Part shown: positions 9,569-18,048 of the stretch, piece by piece
Numbering within the stretch: the first letter of the stretch is position 1
How the letters are laid out: each line of letters starts with the position of its first letter
Assembly: GCA_003164715.1 (NCBI GenBank)
Contig: PLTZ01000001.1
Coordinates: 1-57,242 of the forward strand
From: Opitutaceae bacterium
Lineage (GTDB): Bacteria; Verrucomicrobiota; Verrucomicrobiia; Opitutales; Opitutaceae
DNA: 57,242 nucleotides
Direction: 5' to 3'
The notes under the pieces: generated by a model
What the model saw: only the letters and a program-made list of their open reading frames with translations
What the model was told of the DNA's origin: nothing
Database searches by the model: none
Program-made: the position numbers and the translations under genes

Positions 9569-10603
9569 ATGCGCTTCACGAACGTCTGCCTGGAGTCGAT
9601 CGCGGTCGTCCTGCCGGGCGAGACATGGACCTCCGCGCAGATTGAGGAGCGCCTCAGGCCCCTCTACGAGCGCCTGCGCCTGCCGTTCGGGCGCCTGGAG
9701 CTGATGACCGGGATCCGTGAGCGGCGGATGTGGCCGGACGGAACGCTGCCCTCGGAGGCGAGCGCCGCGGCCGGCCGCGCCGTCCTCGGCGTGTCCTCCC
9801 TCAGACGCGAGCAGATCGGGCTCTTCATCCACGCGGCCGTCTCTCGCGACATGCTGGAGCCGGCGTCGGCCTCCTTCGCGCACCACAAGATCGGGCTTGC
9901 GGCCTCGACCCAGGTGTTCGACCTGTCGAACGCCTGCCTCGGGTTCCTCAACTCGATCGTGGTCGCCGGGGCCATGATCGAGAGCGGCCAGATCCGGTCG
10001 GCCTTGATCGCCGCGGGCGAGAACGGGCGGCCGCTCGTCGAGGAGACGATCAGGACCCTCCTTGCCGGCTCGCTCGACCGCAATGCCATCAAGCCATTCT
10101 TCGCCAACCTCACGATCGGATGCGGCGCCGTCGCCGCGGTCGTCTGCCACCGCGACCTGGTCAGGGGCCGGGCGCGCAGGATACTCGGGGGCGTGTGCCG
10201 CTCCGCGACCGAGCACAGCGAGCTCTGCCAGGGCAACACCGCCGAGGCCGGGGCCCTCGCGATGCAGACCGATTCGGAGCGGATGCTCCAGGCGGGTGTC
10301 GCGCTCGCCAAGGAGACGTGGGACGAGTTCACCCTGGCGACCGGCTGGACGCGCGACACGGTGGACCGCGCGATCTGCCACCAGGTCGGAAGCGCCCACC
10401 GGCGGCTCCTCTTTGAGACCCTGGGCCTCGACCTCGCCAAGGACTTCTCGACCTTCGAGACCCTGGGCAACATGGGCTCGGTCTCGCTGCCGGCGACCCT
10501 CTCGGCCGCGGTGGACGCGGGCGCCGTGCGCGACGGCGACCGCGTCGCCCTGATGGGGATTGGCAGCGGCCTCAACTGCCTGATGCTGGCGCTCGAATGG
10601 TGA
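9569..10603 (+). CDS. oleA: OleA-like thiolase (head-to-head acyl condensation)
   Basis: A 344-residue thiolase-superfamily enzyme that joins two fatty acyl thioesters to a beta-keto acid in long-chain olefin or ketone synthesis. The catalytic residues are Cys123 in SNACLGFLN, His271 in HQVGSAH and Asn301 in GNMGS. Glu97 in VSRDMLEP matches the conserved Glu that separates OleA from FabH. The C-terminus IGSGLNCLMLALEW also matches the remembered Xanthomonas OleA closely along its length. The product would form a ketone spontaneously, or feed OleD, OleC and OleB. The start is ATG, and the stop overlaps the next gene's start by seven bases. Confidence 0.9.
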   Translation: MRFTNVCLESIAVVLPGETWTSAQIEERLRPLYERLRLPFGRLELMTGIRERRMWPDGTLPSEASAAAGRAVLGVSSLRREQIGLFIHAAVSRDMLEPASASFAHHKIGLAASTQVFDLSNACLGFLNSIVVAGAMIESGQIRSALIAAGENGRPLVEETIRTLLAGSLDRNAIKPFFANLTIGCGAVAAVVCHRDLVRGRARRILGGVCRSATEHSELCQGNTAEAGALAMQTDSERMLQAGVALAKETWDEFTLATGWTRDTVDRAICHQVGSAHRRLLFETLGLDLAKDFSTFETLGNMGSVSLPATLSAAVDAGAVRDGDRVALMGIGSGLNCLMLALEW

Positions 10604-11508
10604 CCGCCCCACACCCAACCGGGCTTCCCGGCTGGCTCGCGCGCCTCTATCCGTTCCCGACCGGGTCCTTCCACACGCCGTCCGGGGCGCGGATGAGCTA
10701 CGTGGACGAGGGGCCCCGCACGGACGAGGCCGTGCTCATGCTCCACGGCAACCCCACCTGGTCCTTCCACTACCGGGACCTTGTGCGCGAGCTCTCGCCG
10801 TTTGTGCGCTGCGTCGTTCCGGATCACGTGGGAATGGGCCTTTCCGAGAAGCCCGCGCACTACGACTACCGCCTGGCCACCCGGATCGCGGACATCGAGG
10901 CCCTCGCCGAAAGGCTGGGCCTGCGCCGCATCCATCTCGTCCTGCACGACTGGGGAGGGGCGATTGGCTTTGGCGCCGCCGTGAGGCGCCCGGAGCGTGT
11001 GGGCCGGATCGTGATCCTCAACACGGCCGCCTTCCCCTCCGGCCGGATCCCCGCGAGGATCCGGCTCTGCCGGATCCCGCTCGCGGGCGAATTCATCGTG
11101 CGCGGCCTGAACGGTTTCGCCGAGCCGGCCACATGGATGGCGATGGCGTCGAGGAGGCTCACGTGGGACGAGAGGAGGGGCTACCTCTTCCCCTACGACA
11201 GCTGGGCGAACCGGATCGCCGTCCACCGCTTCGTCCAGGACATCCCGATCGAGCAGGGGCACCCGAGCAGGCGCCTCCTGGAGGAGATCGCGGCGGGCCT
11301 GCCGCGGCTCTCCGGACACGAGAAGCTGATCCTGTGGGGCTGCCGTGATTTTTGCTTCGACGGCTCCTTCCTTTCCCGTTGGCTTGGGCTCTTTCCCGAC
11401 GCGCGGGTTGAACGCTTCGAGAGGGCCGGACACTATGTCCTCGAGGACGCCGGGGCCGACGCCCGCGCGAGGATCCGCGACTTTCTCACCCGGCCTTCTT
11501 CACCATGA
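10597..11508 (+). CDS. oleB: OleB-like alpha/beta hydrolase (beta-lactone decarboxylase family)
   Basis: A 303-residue alpha/beta hydrolase of the haloalkane-dehalogenase superfamily. The oxyanion motif is HGNPTW (50-55), the nucleophile is Asp118 in LHDWGGAIG and the catalytic His is in GHYVLEDA near the end. In the Ole pathway OleB converts a cis-beta-lactone to a cis-olefin with loss of CO2. Direct overlap with oleA favours that role over haloalkane dehalogenase. OleC (AMP-forming lactone synthetase) and OleD (reductase) are not in the window. Its stop overlaps the following VOC gene as ATGA. Confidence 0.85.
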   Translation: MVTAPHPTGLPGWLARLYPFPTGSFHTPSGARMSYVDEGPRTDEAVLMLHGNPTWSFHYRDLVRELSPFVRCVVPDHVGMGLSEKPAHYDYRLATRIADIEALAERLGLRRIHLVLHDWGGAIGFGAAVRRPERVGRIVILNTAAFPSGRIPARIRLCRIPLAGEFIVRGLNGFAEPATWMAMASRRLTWDERRGYLFPYDSWANRIAVHRFVQDIPIEQGHPSRRLLEEIAAGLPRLSGHEKLILWGCRDFCFDGSFLSRWLGLFPDARVERFERAGHYVLEDAGADARARIRDFLTRPSSP

Positions 11509-11894
11509 AATTCGAACACTTCGCCCTCAACGTTCCCGACGCAAGGGCCGCGGCCCGCTGGTACGTGGCCCATCTGGGCCTAAGGGTCGCGCGCAGCCGC
11601 GACGATTCGCCCTATACCTCGTTCCTGGCCGACGACTCGGGCCGGGTCATCCTCGAGGTCTACAGCAACCCGGCGGCCCCTTACCCCGACTACAAGGCCG
11701 CGCATCCGCTCTGCTTCCACGTCGCCTTCATCGCAGCCGACCCGGCCGCCGTGCGCGCGAAGCTCGTAGCCGCGGGGGCGACGCCCGCCTACGAGGAGAC
11801 GCTCCCGGACGGCTCGTTCCTCATCATGGTGCGGGACCCCTGGGGCGTGCCGCTGCAGCTCGTGCGCCGGGCGACCCCGTTTCCGTCCTCTTGA
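11505..11894 (+). CDS. VOC-fold (glyoxalase/bleomycin-resistance-like) protein
   Basis: A 129-residue protein with two beta-alpha-beta-beta-beta modules. It opens MKFEHFALNVPDARAAARWY (His6 is a likely metal ligand), has a second metal-type HVAFI near residue 65, and ends DPWGVPLQLVRR. Family members are metal-dependent lyases, dioxygenases or binding proteins, so no reaction can be named. ATGA overlap with oleB and a TGATG junction with the acetyltransferase place it in the same translationally coupled operon. Confidence 0.82.
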   Translation: MKFEHFALNVPDARAAARWYVAHLGLRVARSRDDSPYTSFLADDSGRVILEVYSNPAAPYPDYKAAHPLCFHVAFIAADPAAVRAKLVAAGATPAYEETLPDGSFLIMVRDPWGVPLQLVRRATPFPSS

Positions 11895-12517
11895 TGGCGG
11901 CGCCCGAATTCCGAGTGGATCCCGCCGCGGTCCTCGAGGGCCGCGGCATCCGGCTCGAACCCATGCGCCGCGAGCACGAGGCGGACTTGCGGGCAGCCGC
12001 CGCCGACGGCGAACTCTGGAAGCTGACCTTCACCTCGGTCCCCGAGCCCGAGAACACGCTCGCCTACATCGAGACGGCGCTCGCCGACCGCGACCGGGGC
12101 GTGCGGGTGCCCTGGGTCGTCCGCGAGCTGACGAGCAACAGGATCATCGGGTCGACGAGCTACCATGACATCATCCCAGCGGCCCGGCGCGTCGAGATTG
12201 GCTACACCTGGTATTCGAGGAGCTGGCAGCGCACGCACGTGAACAGCGCCTGCAAGCTGAGGCTCCTCGAGCACGCGTTCGACACCCTGGGCTGCGCGGT
12301 CGTCGGGCTAAGGACGGACAACCTGAACACGCGGTCGCAGGCGGCCATCGAGCGCCTCGGGGCGAAGAAGGACGGCGTGATCCGCCGGCAGGCGCTCCGG
12401 CGCGACGGCACCGTCAGGGACACCGTCATGTACAGCATCACGGACGACGAGTGGCGCGCGGGGATCCGGGAGCGCCTCACGGGGTTCGCGGAGCGCGGCG
12501 GGGCAGAGCGGGCTTGA
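11894..12517 (+). CDS. GNAT-family N-acetyltransferase (RimJ/RimL-like)
   Basis: A 207-residue GNAT. The fold starts with RGIRLEPMRREHEADL. It has central VPWVVRELTSNRIIGSTSY and RRVEIGYTWYSRSWQRTHVN, which is close to the RimJ/RimL signature, and then LRTDNLNTRSQAAIERLGA. It transfers an acetyl group from acetyl-CoA to an amine, with protein N-termini or small amines the usual targets. It is the last gene of the coupled fatty-acid run and may simply be a passenger. Confidence 0.85.
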   Translation: MAAPEFRVDPAAVLEGRGIRLEPMRREHEADLRAAAADGELWKLTFTSVPEPENTLAYIETALADRDRGVRVPWVVRELTSNRIIGSTSYHDIIPAARRVEIGYTWYSRSWQRTHVNSACKLRLLEHAFDTLGCAVVGLRTDNLNTRSQAAIERLGAKKDGVIRRQALRRDGTVRDTVMYSITDDEWRAGIRERLTGFAERGGAERA

Positions 12518-12568
12518 TCCCGGGTTCGGAAGGGATCAATCCTAGGCCTCGCCCAGAAACCCCATCGA

Positions 12569-12583
12569 GCCGCCGCAGGCGGC
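12569..12583 (+). promoter_or_regulatory. Short GC hairpin just before the permease start
   Basis: A perfect six-pair stem GCCGCC/GGCGGC with a three-base loop, ending ten bases before the ATG at 12594. It occupies the place of a ribosome binding site, so it could limit initiation or attenuate read-through from the upstream operon. No U-tract follows, so it is not a classical terminator. Confidence 0.3.
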
Positions 12584-12593
12584 CCGCCCAGGC

Positions 12594-13610
12594 ATGTTCA
12601 TCGTCCAGTCATACCCCCTCGCCGTCACCCTGTGCGTCGTCACCATGCTCTGCTGGGGGTCGTGGGCCAACACCCAGAAGCTCACCCGAGAGGGCTGGCG
12701 CTTCCAGCTGTTCTACTGGGACTACGCGGTCGGCGTGTTCCTGCTCTCGCTCCTGCTCGCGTACACGCTCGGAAGCTCCGGGGCGGGCGGGCGGCCCTTT
12801 GCCGCGGACCTGGCGCAGGCCGAGCCGCACTGGCTGCTCTACGCCTTCGTCGGCGGCATCGTCTTCAACCTGTCGAACATCCTGCTCGTGGCCGCGATTG
12901 ACATCGCCGGCATGGCGGTCGCCTTCCCGGTGGGCGTCGGCCTTGCGCTCGTCCTCGGGGTGCTGACCACGTACCTTTCGACGAGGGTGGGCAACGTGCC
13001 GATGCTGGCGGCCGGGGTCGGCCTCATCGGGGCCGCTATCGTGCTGGACGCCCTCGCCTACAAGAGGCTCTCGGGGCCGAACAGCCGAGCGTCCGCAAAA
13101 GGGATTGTGCTCTCCATTGCAGCGGGCGCCCTCATGGGCTTCTTCTACAAATTCGTGGCCCAGTCGATGGGGCGCATCGACACGCAGGGGGCGCTCCCGG
13201 TCCTCGAGGCCGGGAAGCTGAGCCCCTATACCGCGGTCGTCCTGTTCAGCGCGGGTGTCCTGCTCTCCAACTTCATCTGGAACACGGCGATCATGATCAG
13301 GCCCATCACGGGCGATCCCGTTCCGTTCTCCGACTACTTCACCAAGGGGAGCATGAAGCTCCACGCGGTGGGCATCCTCGGCGGCGTGATCTGGAGCACG
13401 GGCATGGCATTTAGCATCATCGCCAGCACGCGGGCGGGGGCAGCGCTTTCCTACGGCCTGGGACAGGGCGCCACGCTGGTCGGCGCCCTCTGGGGTGTCT
13501 TTGTCTGGAGGGAGTTCAAGGGCGCCCCCAAGGGCACCCCGGCGCTGCTGGCGGCGATGTTCGCCTGCTACGTCGCAGGACTCGCCCTTCTGATCCTCTC
13601 AAAGTCCTGA
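12594..13610 (+). CDS. DMT/GRP-type permease, probable nucleoside or ribose transporter
   Basis: A 338-residue protein with about ten membrane segments, beginning MFIVQSYPLAVTLCVVTMLCWGSWAN. The CWGSWAN signature and length resemble the GRP sugar/ureide permease branch of the drug/metabolite superfamily. The next two genes encode ribokinase and a nucleoside hydrolase. I infer uptake of ribose or nucleosides; the family alone would not give this. The stop overlaps the ribokinase ATG (TGATG), so expression is coupled. A sugar other than ribose remains possible. Confidence 0.8.
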   Translation: MFIVQSYPLAVTLCVVTMLCWGSWANTQKLTREGWRFQLFYWDYAVGVFLLSLLLAYTLGSSGAGGRPFAADLAQAEPHWLLYAFVGGIVFNLSNILLVAAIDIAGMAVAFPVGVGLALVLGVLTTYLSTRVGNVPMLAAGVGLIGAAIVLDALAYKRLSGPNSRASAKGIVLSIAAGALMGFFYKFVAQSMGRIDTQGALPVLEAGKLSPYTAVVLFSAGVLLSNFIWNTAIMIRPITGDPVPFSDYFTKGSMKLHAVGILGGVIWSTGMAFSIIASTRAGAALSYGLGQGATLVGALWGVFVWREFKGAPKGTPALLAAMFACYVAGLALLILSKS

Positions 13611-14563
13611 TGGCCCGGCCGATGCCAGAAAAGCCCGCAAGCGCGAAGGGACCGGCCGTCGTCGTGGTCGGTAGCTCCAACACCGACATGATCCTTCGGG
13701 TCGCCCGCGTGCCCAGGCCCGGCGAGACGCTGCTCGGCGGCCAGTTCAGCACGGCGGCTGGGGGCAAGGGCGCGAACCAAGCGGTCGCCGCGGCCCGGGC
13801 CGGTGGCCGTGTCGCCTTCGTCGCCCGAGTCGGCCGGGACTCGTTCGGGGACGAGGCTTTGGCGGGATTCAAGAGGGAGGGGATCGCAGTCTCCCACCTC
13901 GTGCGAGACCCCTCACATCCCTCGGGAGTCGCGCTCATCTTCGTCGGCGGCGACGGCGAGAACAGCATCGGGGTCGCCGGCGGCGCCAACCTGCGGCTAT
14001 CCCCGGCCGACGTGGCCGCCGCCCGCCGGGCCATCGCCGGCGCCCGCGTCCTTCTCGTCCAGCTGGAGACCCCCCTTGCAACGGTCGAGGCCGCCGCGAG
14101 GCTGGCCTTCCGCGCGAAGGTTTCCGTGATCCTGAACCCGGCACCGGCCCGGCCCCTTCCCGACAGCCTGCTGCGCCGCGTCTCGGTGCTTACGCCCAAC
14201 GAGACGGAGGCCTCCCTGCTCACCGGCATTAGGGTGAGGGACGTCGCGTCCGCCGCCCGCGCGGCCCGGGCGCTAAGGGCCAGGGGCGTTGGCACCGTCA
14301 TCGTAACCCTGGGCGCCAAGGGAGCGCTGGTCGCCGGTGCGGACGGGGAGCGCTGGATCCGGGGCTTCAAGGTGAGGGCCGTTGACACGACCGCGGCGGG
14401 CGACGTCTTCAGCGGGTCCCTCGCCGTCCGGCTCGCCGAGGGATGCCCTCTGGCTGAGGCCGTCCGCTTTGCGCACGCGGCGGCGGCCATCTCGGTGACG
14501 CGCGCCGGGGCGCAGCCCTCGATTCCCACCCGCCGGGAAATCCTCTCCAAGCTCCGCCGATGA
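13610..14563 (+). CDS. rbsK: Ribokinase
   Basis: A 317-residue PfkB-family kinase that phosphorylates ribose at O5 for the pentose phosphate pathway. The N-terminal VVVGSSNTDMI and GGKGANQAVAAARAGG are ribokinase marks. The C-terminal DTTAAGDVFSG holds the anion hole and catalytic Asp (the Asp of AAGD). It sits between the permease and the nucleoside hydrolase with overlaps on both sides, so it would use ribose released from nucleosides. Confidence 0.92.
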   Translation: MARPMPEKPASAKGPAVVVVGSSNTDMILRVARVPRPGETLLGGQFSTAAGGKGANQAVAAARAGGRVAFVARVGRDSFGDEALAGFKREGIAVSHLVRDPSHPSGVALIFVGGDGENSIGVAGGANLRLSPADVAAARRAIAGARVLLVQLETPLATVEAAARLAFRAKVSVILNPAPARPLPDSLLRRVSVLTPNETEASLLTGIRVRDVASAARAARALRARGVGTVIVTLGAKGALVAGADGERWIRGFKVRAVDTTAAGDVFSGSLAVRLAEGCPLAEAVRFAHAAAAISVTRAGAQPSIPTRREILSKLRR

Positions 14564-15552
14564 AACTCCCCCGACTGCCCCTGCTTCTGACCGCGCTTCT
14601 GGCGCCCCTCGCGTGGGCGCAGGGGGCCCCCATGGCGGCCACCCGGACCCCCGTGGTGCTCATCACGGACATAGGCACCGACATCGACGACAGCTGGGCG
14701 CTGGCCCTCCTCCTGCGTTCGCCGGAGCTGGACCTCAAGCTTGTGCTCGTGGACCCGGCCGACACGCAGTACCGCGCCAAGGTGGCGGCAAAGTTCCTGG
14801 AGGCGGCCGGCCGCGCGGACATCCCCGTCGCGATCGGGGACAACTCCGGTGCGATGGGGGACGGCTTGAAGACCCTGACCGCTTGGATCGCCGGTTACGA
14901 CATCGGGAAATACCCCGGGAAGGTGTACGCGGACGGCGTCGGCGCGCTGATAGACGTCATCGAGAAGTCGCCCGCCCCCCTGACTATCGTCGCTATAGGG
15001 CCGGCCCACAGCATTGCCCTCGCCCTCGGCCGGGCGCCCGGCATCGCGTCAAAGTGCCGCTTCGTCGGGATGTACGGCAGCTTTGACGTGGGCTACGGCG
15101 GCGGCCCGCCCTCCGCGGAGACGAACGTGCGGGTGGAGCCGGCCGGCCTGCGGGCGGTGCTGGCCGCCCCGTGGCGCGACATCCTGCTGACGCCGCTCGA
15201 CACCTGCGGCCTCGTGAGCCTCGGCGGCGAGCGCTACCACGCGATCTGGAGCGCCACGGGCGATCCCACCCTTCGCGCGCTGATCGAGAGCTATTGCCTC
15301 TTCTCGAACCAGCAGAACTGGATGACGTGCGACTACTTCGCCACGCGCTCGACGACGCTGTTCGACTGCGTCGCGGTCTACCTCGCCTACTCGGAGGACT
15401 TGGTCGAGACGGAAACGATCACCTTCCAGGTGACTGACGACGGCTACACGCGCCGTTCGCCCTCGGGGCCCTACAGGGCAAGGGTTGCGATTCGCTGGAA
15501 GAACAGGGACGGGTTCGAGGCCCAGCTGGCCGGCCGCCTGCTGGCCCACTAG
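14560..15552 (+). CDS. Exported inosine/uridine-preferring nucleoside hydrolase
   Basis: A 330-residue nucleoside hydrolase that splits nucleosides to base and ribose. The N-terminus has a signal peptide (MKLPRLPLLLTALLAPLAWA, then QGAPM). The calcium-binding motif DIGTDIDDSWA follows at about residue 37, and TIVAIGPAHSIALAL matches the substrate-pocket strand. A signal peptide implies periplasmic hydrolysis, with ribose then imported by the permease and phosphorylated by ribokinase two genes upstream. The start overlaps rbsK as ATGA. Confidence 0.88.
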   Translation: MKLPRLPLLLTALLAPLAWAQGAPMAATRTPVVLITDIGTDIDDSWALALLLRSPELDLKLVLVDPADTQYRAKVAAKFLEAAGRADIPVAIGDNSGAMGDGLKTLTAWIAGYDIGKYPGKVYADGVGALIDVIEKSPAPLTIVAIGPAHSIALALGRAPGIASKCRFVGMYGSFDVGYGGGPPSAETNVRVEPAGLRAVLAAPWRDILLTPLDTCGLVSLGGERYHAIWSATGDPTLRALIESYCLFSNQQNWMTCDYFATRSTTLFDCVAVYLAYSEDLVETETITFQVTDDGYTRRSPSGPYRARVAIRWKNRDGFEAQLAGRLLAH

Positions 15553-15566
15553 CTCCCAGCCGGTCC

Positions 15567-15605
15567 GGGTGCCCGGCTCACGATCCCGGCACCCCCACCA
15601 TTTTT
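15567..15605 (+). terminator. Probable terminator after the nucleoside-salvage operon
   Basis: GGGTGCC (15567-15573) pairs with GGCACCC (15588-15594) around a 14-base loop, and a run of five T follows at 15601-15605. The gap between stem and T-run is a little long, so the call is moderate. Confidence 0.45.
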
Positions 15606-15661
15606 GTCGCCTGAAGCTCCGTGCAGCGGTATGTGAAAAGGCCTGTAAGAGCACACCTGAT

Positions 15662-15958
15662 ATGAAGCGCGACCTAGAAGACCAATTGCTTGAATTCTGC
15701 GTCCAGCAGAAGGAGAGATTCGGGCTTTCGCCTTGGCTAGATCTTCCTGTCTCGAACGATGCCAAGGCGACAGTGGCTCTCTATCTGGCCAATACCTCCT
15801 GGTTTGGACACAGGCATCAACTCTTGGCTGTCGCGGAGACGCTGCGTCAAGGATGCGTCGGGCATTTCAGCGAAATGGCAAGGCTGACCGCCTTCGACCC
15901 AAGCCGTTTTAGAGGCCGCCTCCAGGCGAGACTTGCCCATGAACAAAGCGTTTCCTGA
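15662..15958 (+). CDS. Small helical protein, possible partner of the nucleotidyltransferase
   Basis: A 98-residue protein starting MKRDLEDQLLEFCVQQ, mostly predicted helix, without signal or membrane segments. Base composition is lower in GC than the flanking operons. It overlaps the next gene by 20 bases, as antitoxin-toxin pairs often do. I do not recognise a family. The context suggests a regulatory or neutralising partner of the DUF6036-like protein, but this is inference. Confidence 0.6.
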   Translation: MKRDLEDQLLEFCVQQKERFGLSPWLDLPVSNDAKATVALYLANTSWFGHRHQLLAVAETLRQGCVGHFSEMARLTAFDPSRFRGRLQARLAHEQSVS

Positions 15959-16589
15959 GCTTTCACAGGCTCTTAGCGAGCTTCTTGACCAGATGGATGC
16001 CTCTATCAAAAGGGGCGGTTATGACGGCCCCCCCATCACCATGTTCCTGGCCGGTGGCATGGCTGTGAATTACTACTGTGGAACCCGATATACGGAGGAT
16101 GTCGATGCCTTCTACACTCGCCGCGTGCATGTTGGACCTTGCGAGGTAGTTTACCGGCACCGGGATGGGAAACCCTCGTTTCTTTATCTGGACAACAACT
16201 ACAACCCAACCTTTGGGCTCCTCCACGAGCGCCATGACAAGGATGCTATAGAGTGGACGGGAATCGGCAACGAAAGGCGAAAGATTCATCTCTTCGTTCT
16301 GTCGCCCGTCGATCTCGCCGTGACGAAGGTTTCGCGTTACTCGCCCCAGGACCGCGAGGACATACTCGAGCTGGCCAGCATCGGCCTGTTTTCAGCAGAC
16401 CAGCTTCGGAATAGGGGGATGGAGGCGCTGGTGGACTACGTAGGCGACCGCACCCCGGTAATTACAAGCATTAATCTCATTTGCCGGCAGATTTCTGCCG
16501 GAAAATCGCCACATTCTGGTCGCAATCCCGAAATCCCCATTGATGCTCCGTCCAAGAACCAAGGGAAGGAGCGGGACCTCGAGATCTGA
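15939..16589 (+). CDS. DUF6036-like nucleotidyltransferase
   Basis: A 216-residue protein with a nucleotidyltransferase core. FLAGGMAVNYYCGTRYTEDV is followed by DAF, giving the GG motif and DxD pair (DVD). Later HLFVLSPVDLAVTKVSRYSPQDREDI fits the family, with a Lys and an acidic motif. Proteins of this superfamily (AbiEii, MNT and DUF6036 types) act as toxins or in phage defence by adding nucleotides to RNA or proteins, though many are untested. Codon use is less GC-biased than the neighbours, suggesting transfer. The C-terminal 40 residues (after about 175) are polar and probably disordered. Confidence 0.7.
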   Translation: MNKAFPELSQALSELLDQMDASIKRGGYDGPPITMFLAGGMAVNYYCGTRYTEDVDAFYTRRVHVGPCEVVYRHRDGKPSFLYLDNNYNPTFGLLHERHDKDAIEWTGIGNERRKIHLFVLSPVDLAVTKVSRYSPQDREDILELASIGLFSADQLRNRGMEALVDYVGDRTPVITSINLICRQISAGKSPHSGRNPEIPIDAPSKNQGKERDLEI

Positions 16590-16841
16590 GTCGCCCGGAT
16601 TGCTCATCGGAATCGGTTGCGAGAGTCAGTTCCCATGAGCTGGTCGGCTCGAACCAAATTTGAGCGATCTAGGACAATCCACACTTTCAAGGAAGGCGCG
16701 CGAAATCTCCCGAAGAAGACAGACGCCCCGCTCATGAGGAGCCGTCCCAAGGGGTTGCTCGGGCAATCGTCGCGTTCCATGACACCCGCCTGCGCAACGA
16801 TCCCCATCTACGAGAGGGCTCTGTTGCGCCGGCCACGCGCC

Positions 16842-17279
16842 TCAGTCGACCTCGTCCGCCTCAGGGGGCCTCGCGGGAGGGTCATCCTTCGAGCGCGGAA
16901 ACGTCCTCGCGAGCATCTCGCCGGCGCGTTCGATCCCGTGGATAATGCCGTCGGTGAAGTCCCCGCGCCTGAAAAAGTCGCCCATTGCCTTCGCCAGGGC
17001 CGTCCAGAAGGCGTCGCCGCATTTCTCGTGCACCCCCGTGTCACCGATCACGGCGAAGCGCCGCGACCTCGGGGCGACGAAGATGAGCACCCCATTGCGG
17101 TGCGGTGAATTCGCCATGCCGAGGCTCTTAAAGTAGGACTGCGCCGCCGCGACGGGGTCCGCGGCCTTGTGGCGGGCGATCAGGACGCGGATCTCGCCGG
17201 AGGTCCCGGCCTCCGCCTTGCGGATGGCCTCCAGCACGCGCTTGTGGGCGATCCGCGGGGAAAGGAAGGGCAGGTTCAT
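16842..17279 (-). CDS. TPM-domain protein (short, soluble)
   Basis: A 145-residue protein. The TPM fold is visible in TSGEIRVLIARHKAADPVAAA, the NGVLIFVAPRSRRFAVIGDTGV strands, and FFRRGDFTDGIIHGIE. Unlike its upstream neighbour it has no signal peptide or Gly-rich tail; the start used is MNLPFLSP. It is the last gene of a lemA-TPM-TPM operon and starts five bases after the preceding stop codon. Such pairs of secreted and short TPM proteins with LemA recur in bacteria. Function is envelope related but not established. Confidence 0.85.
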   Translation of the reverse strand: MNLPFLSPRIAHKRVLEAIRKAEAGTSGEIRVLIARHKAADPVAAAQSYFKSLGMANSPHRNGVLIFVAPRSRRFAVIGDTGVHEKCGDAFWTALAKAMGDFFRRGDFTDGIIHGIERAGEMLARTFPRSKDDPPARPPEADEVD

Positions 17280-17283
17280 GGCC

Positions 17284-18048
17284 TCACCAACTCCCACCGG
17301 CGCCGCCGCCGCCAAAGCTGCCTCCGCCTCCCGAGAAGCCGCCACCGCCGCCGAAACCGCCGCCGCCCCCGAATCCTCCGCCTCCTGCGCCCGGAAAGAT
17401 CATCGGCACGAACCCGCCGACGCCGCTGCGCCCCCCGCCGTGGTACATGGAGCCTGCGCGCCTAAAGATCGAAAGCAGCACGATGACGAGGAAGACGCCA
17501 AAGAGCAGCACCGGGGGGGCTCCATTGCCCCGTGCATCAGCAACCGTTCGCCCCGTTCCGCGGTACTCCCCGCGGGTGGCCGCAAGAATCGCGTTAACGC
17601 CGGAGGTCACGCCGCCGTCATAGTCCCCTCTGCGGAACCGCGGGACGATCTCGTTTTCGATGATCCGCTTGGCAAGCGCATCGGGCAGGGACCCCTCGAG
17701 GCCATAGCCGACCTGCAGATAGGCCTTATGGGCCTGCGCGAAGATGAAGAGGACGGCGCCGTTGTCCTTGCCCTTGAGTCCGGCATGCCAGGACTGGGCG
17801 ACCCGCACCGTGTAGTCCTCGATGGAGGAGTCGCTCTGCATCGTCGGGAAGATTGCGACGACAAGCTGGTTAGAGGTGTCCCTCTCGAACTGTGCGAGCT
17901 TGGCGTCGAGCGCCGCAGCCGTCTGCGCGCTGACAAGGGACGCGTAGTCGTTGAAGTGCGCCCGCGGGGCAGGGGGGATGACCTCCGCCGCGCGGATGCC
18001 GAGCGCGCAGAGGGCGAGGATCGCGAAGCCTATGCCGCGCAGGCTCAC
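17284..18048 (-). CDS. TPM-domain membrane protein with Gly-rich tail (YgcG-like)
   Basis: A 254-residue protein with a signal peptide (MSLRGIGFAILALCALGIRA), a periplasmic TPM domain at about 28-160 (DYASLVSAQTAAALDAKLAQ; VLFIFAQAHKAYLQVGYGLE), one membrane helix near 182-198, and a tail made almost wholly of Gly, Phe and Ser that ends GAGGSW. This order is standard for YgcG/TPM proteins. Its start overlaps the lemA stop as ATGA. Confidence 0.9.
   Translation of the reverse strand: MSLRGIGFAILALCALGIRAAEVIPPAPRAHFNDYASLVSAQTAAALDAKLAQFERDTSNQLVVAIFPTMQSDSSIEDYTVRVAQSWHAGLKGKDNGAVLFIFAQAHKAYLQVGYGLEGSLPDALAKRIIENEIVPRFRRGDYDGGVTSGVNAILAATRGEYRGTGRTVADARGNGAPPVLLFGVFLVIVLLSIFRRAGSMYHGGGRSGVGGFVPMIFPGAGGGGFGGGGGFGGGGGFSGGGGSFGGGGAGGSW

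Noticed and set aside
16590-16841. Short frames between the nucleotidyltransferase and TPM genes
   Set aside because: Poor codon bias and no recognisable motif on either strand.
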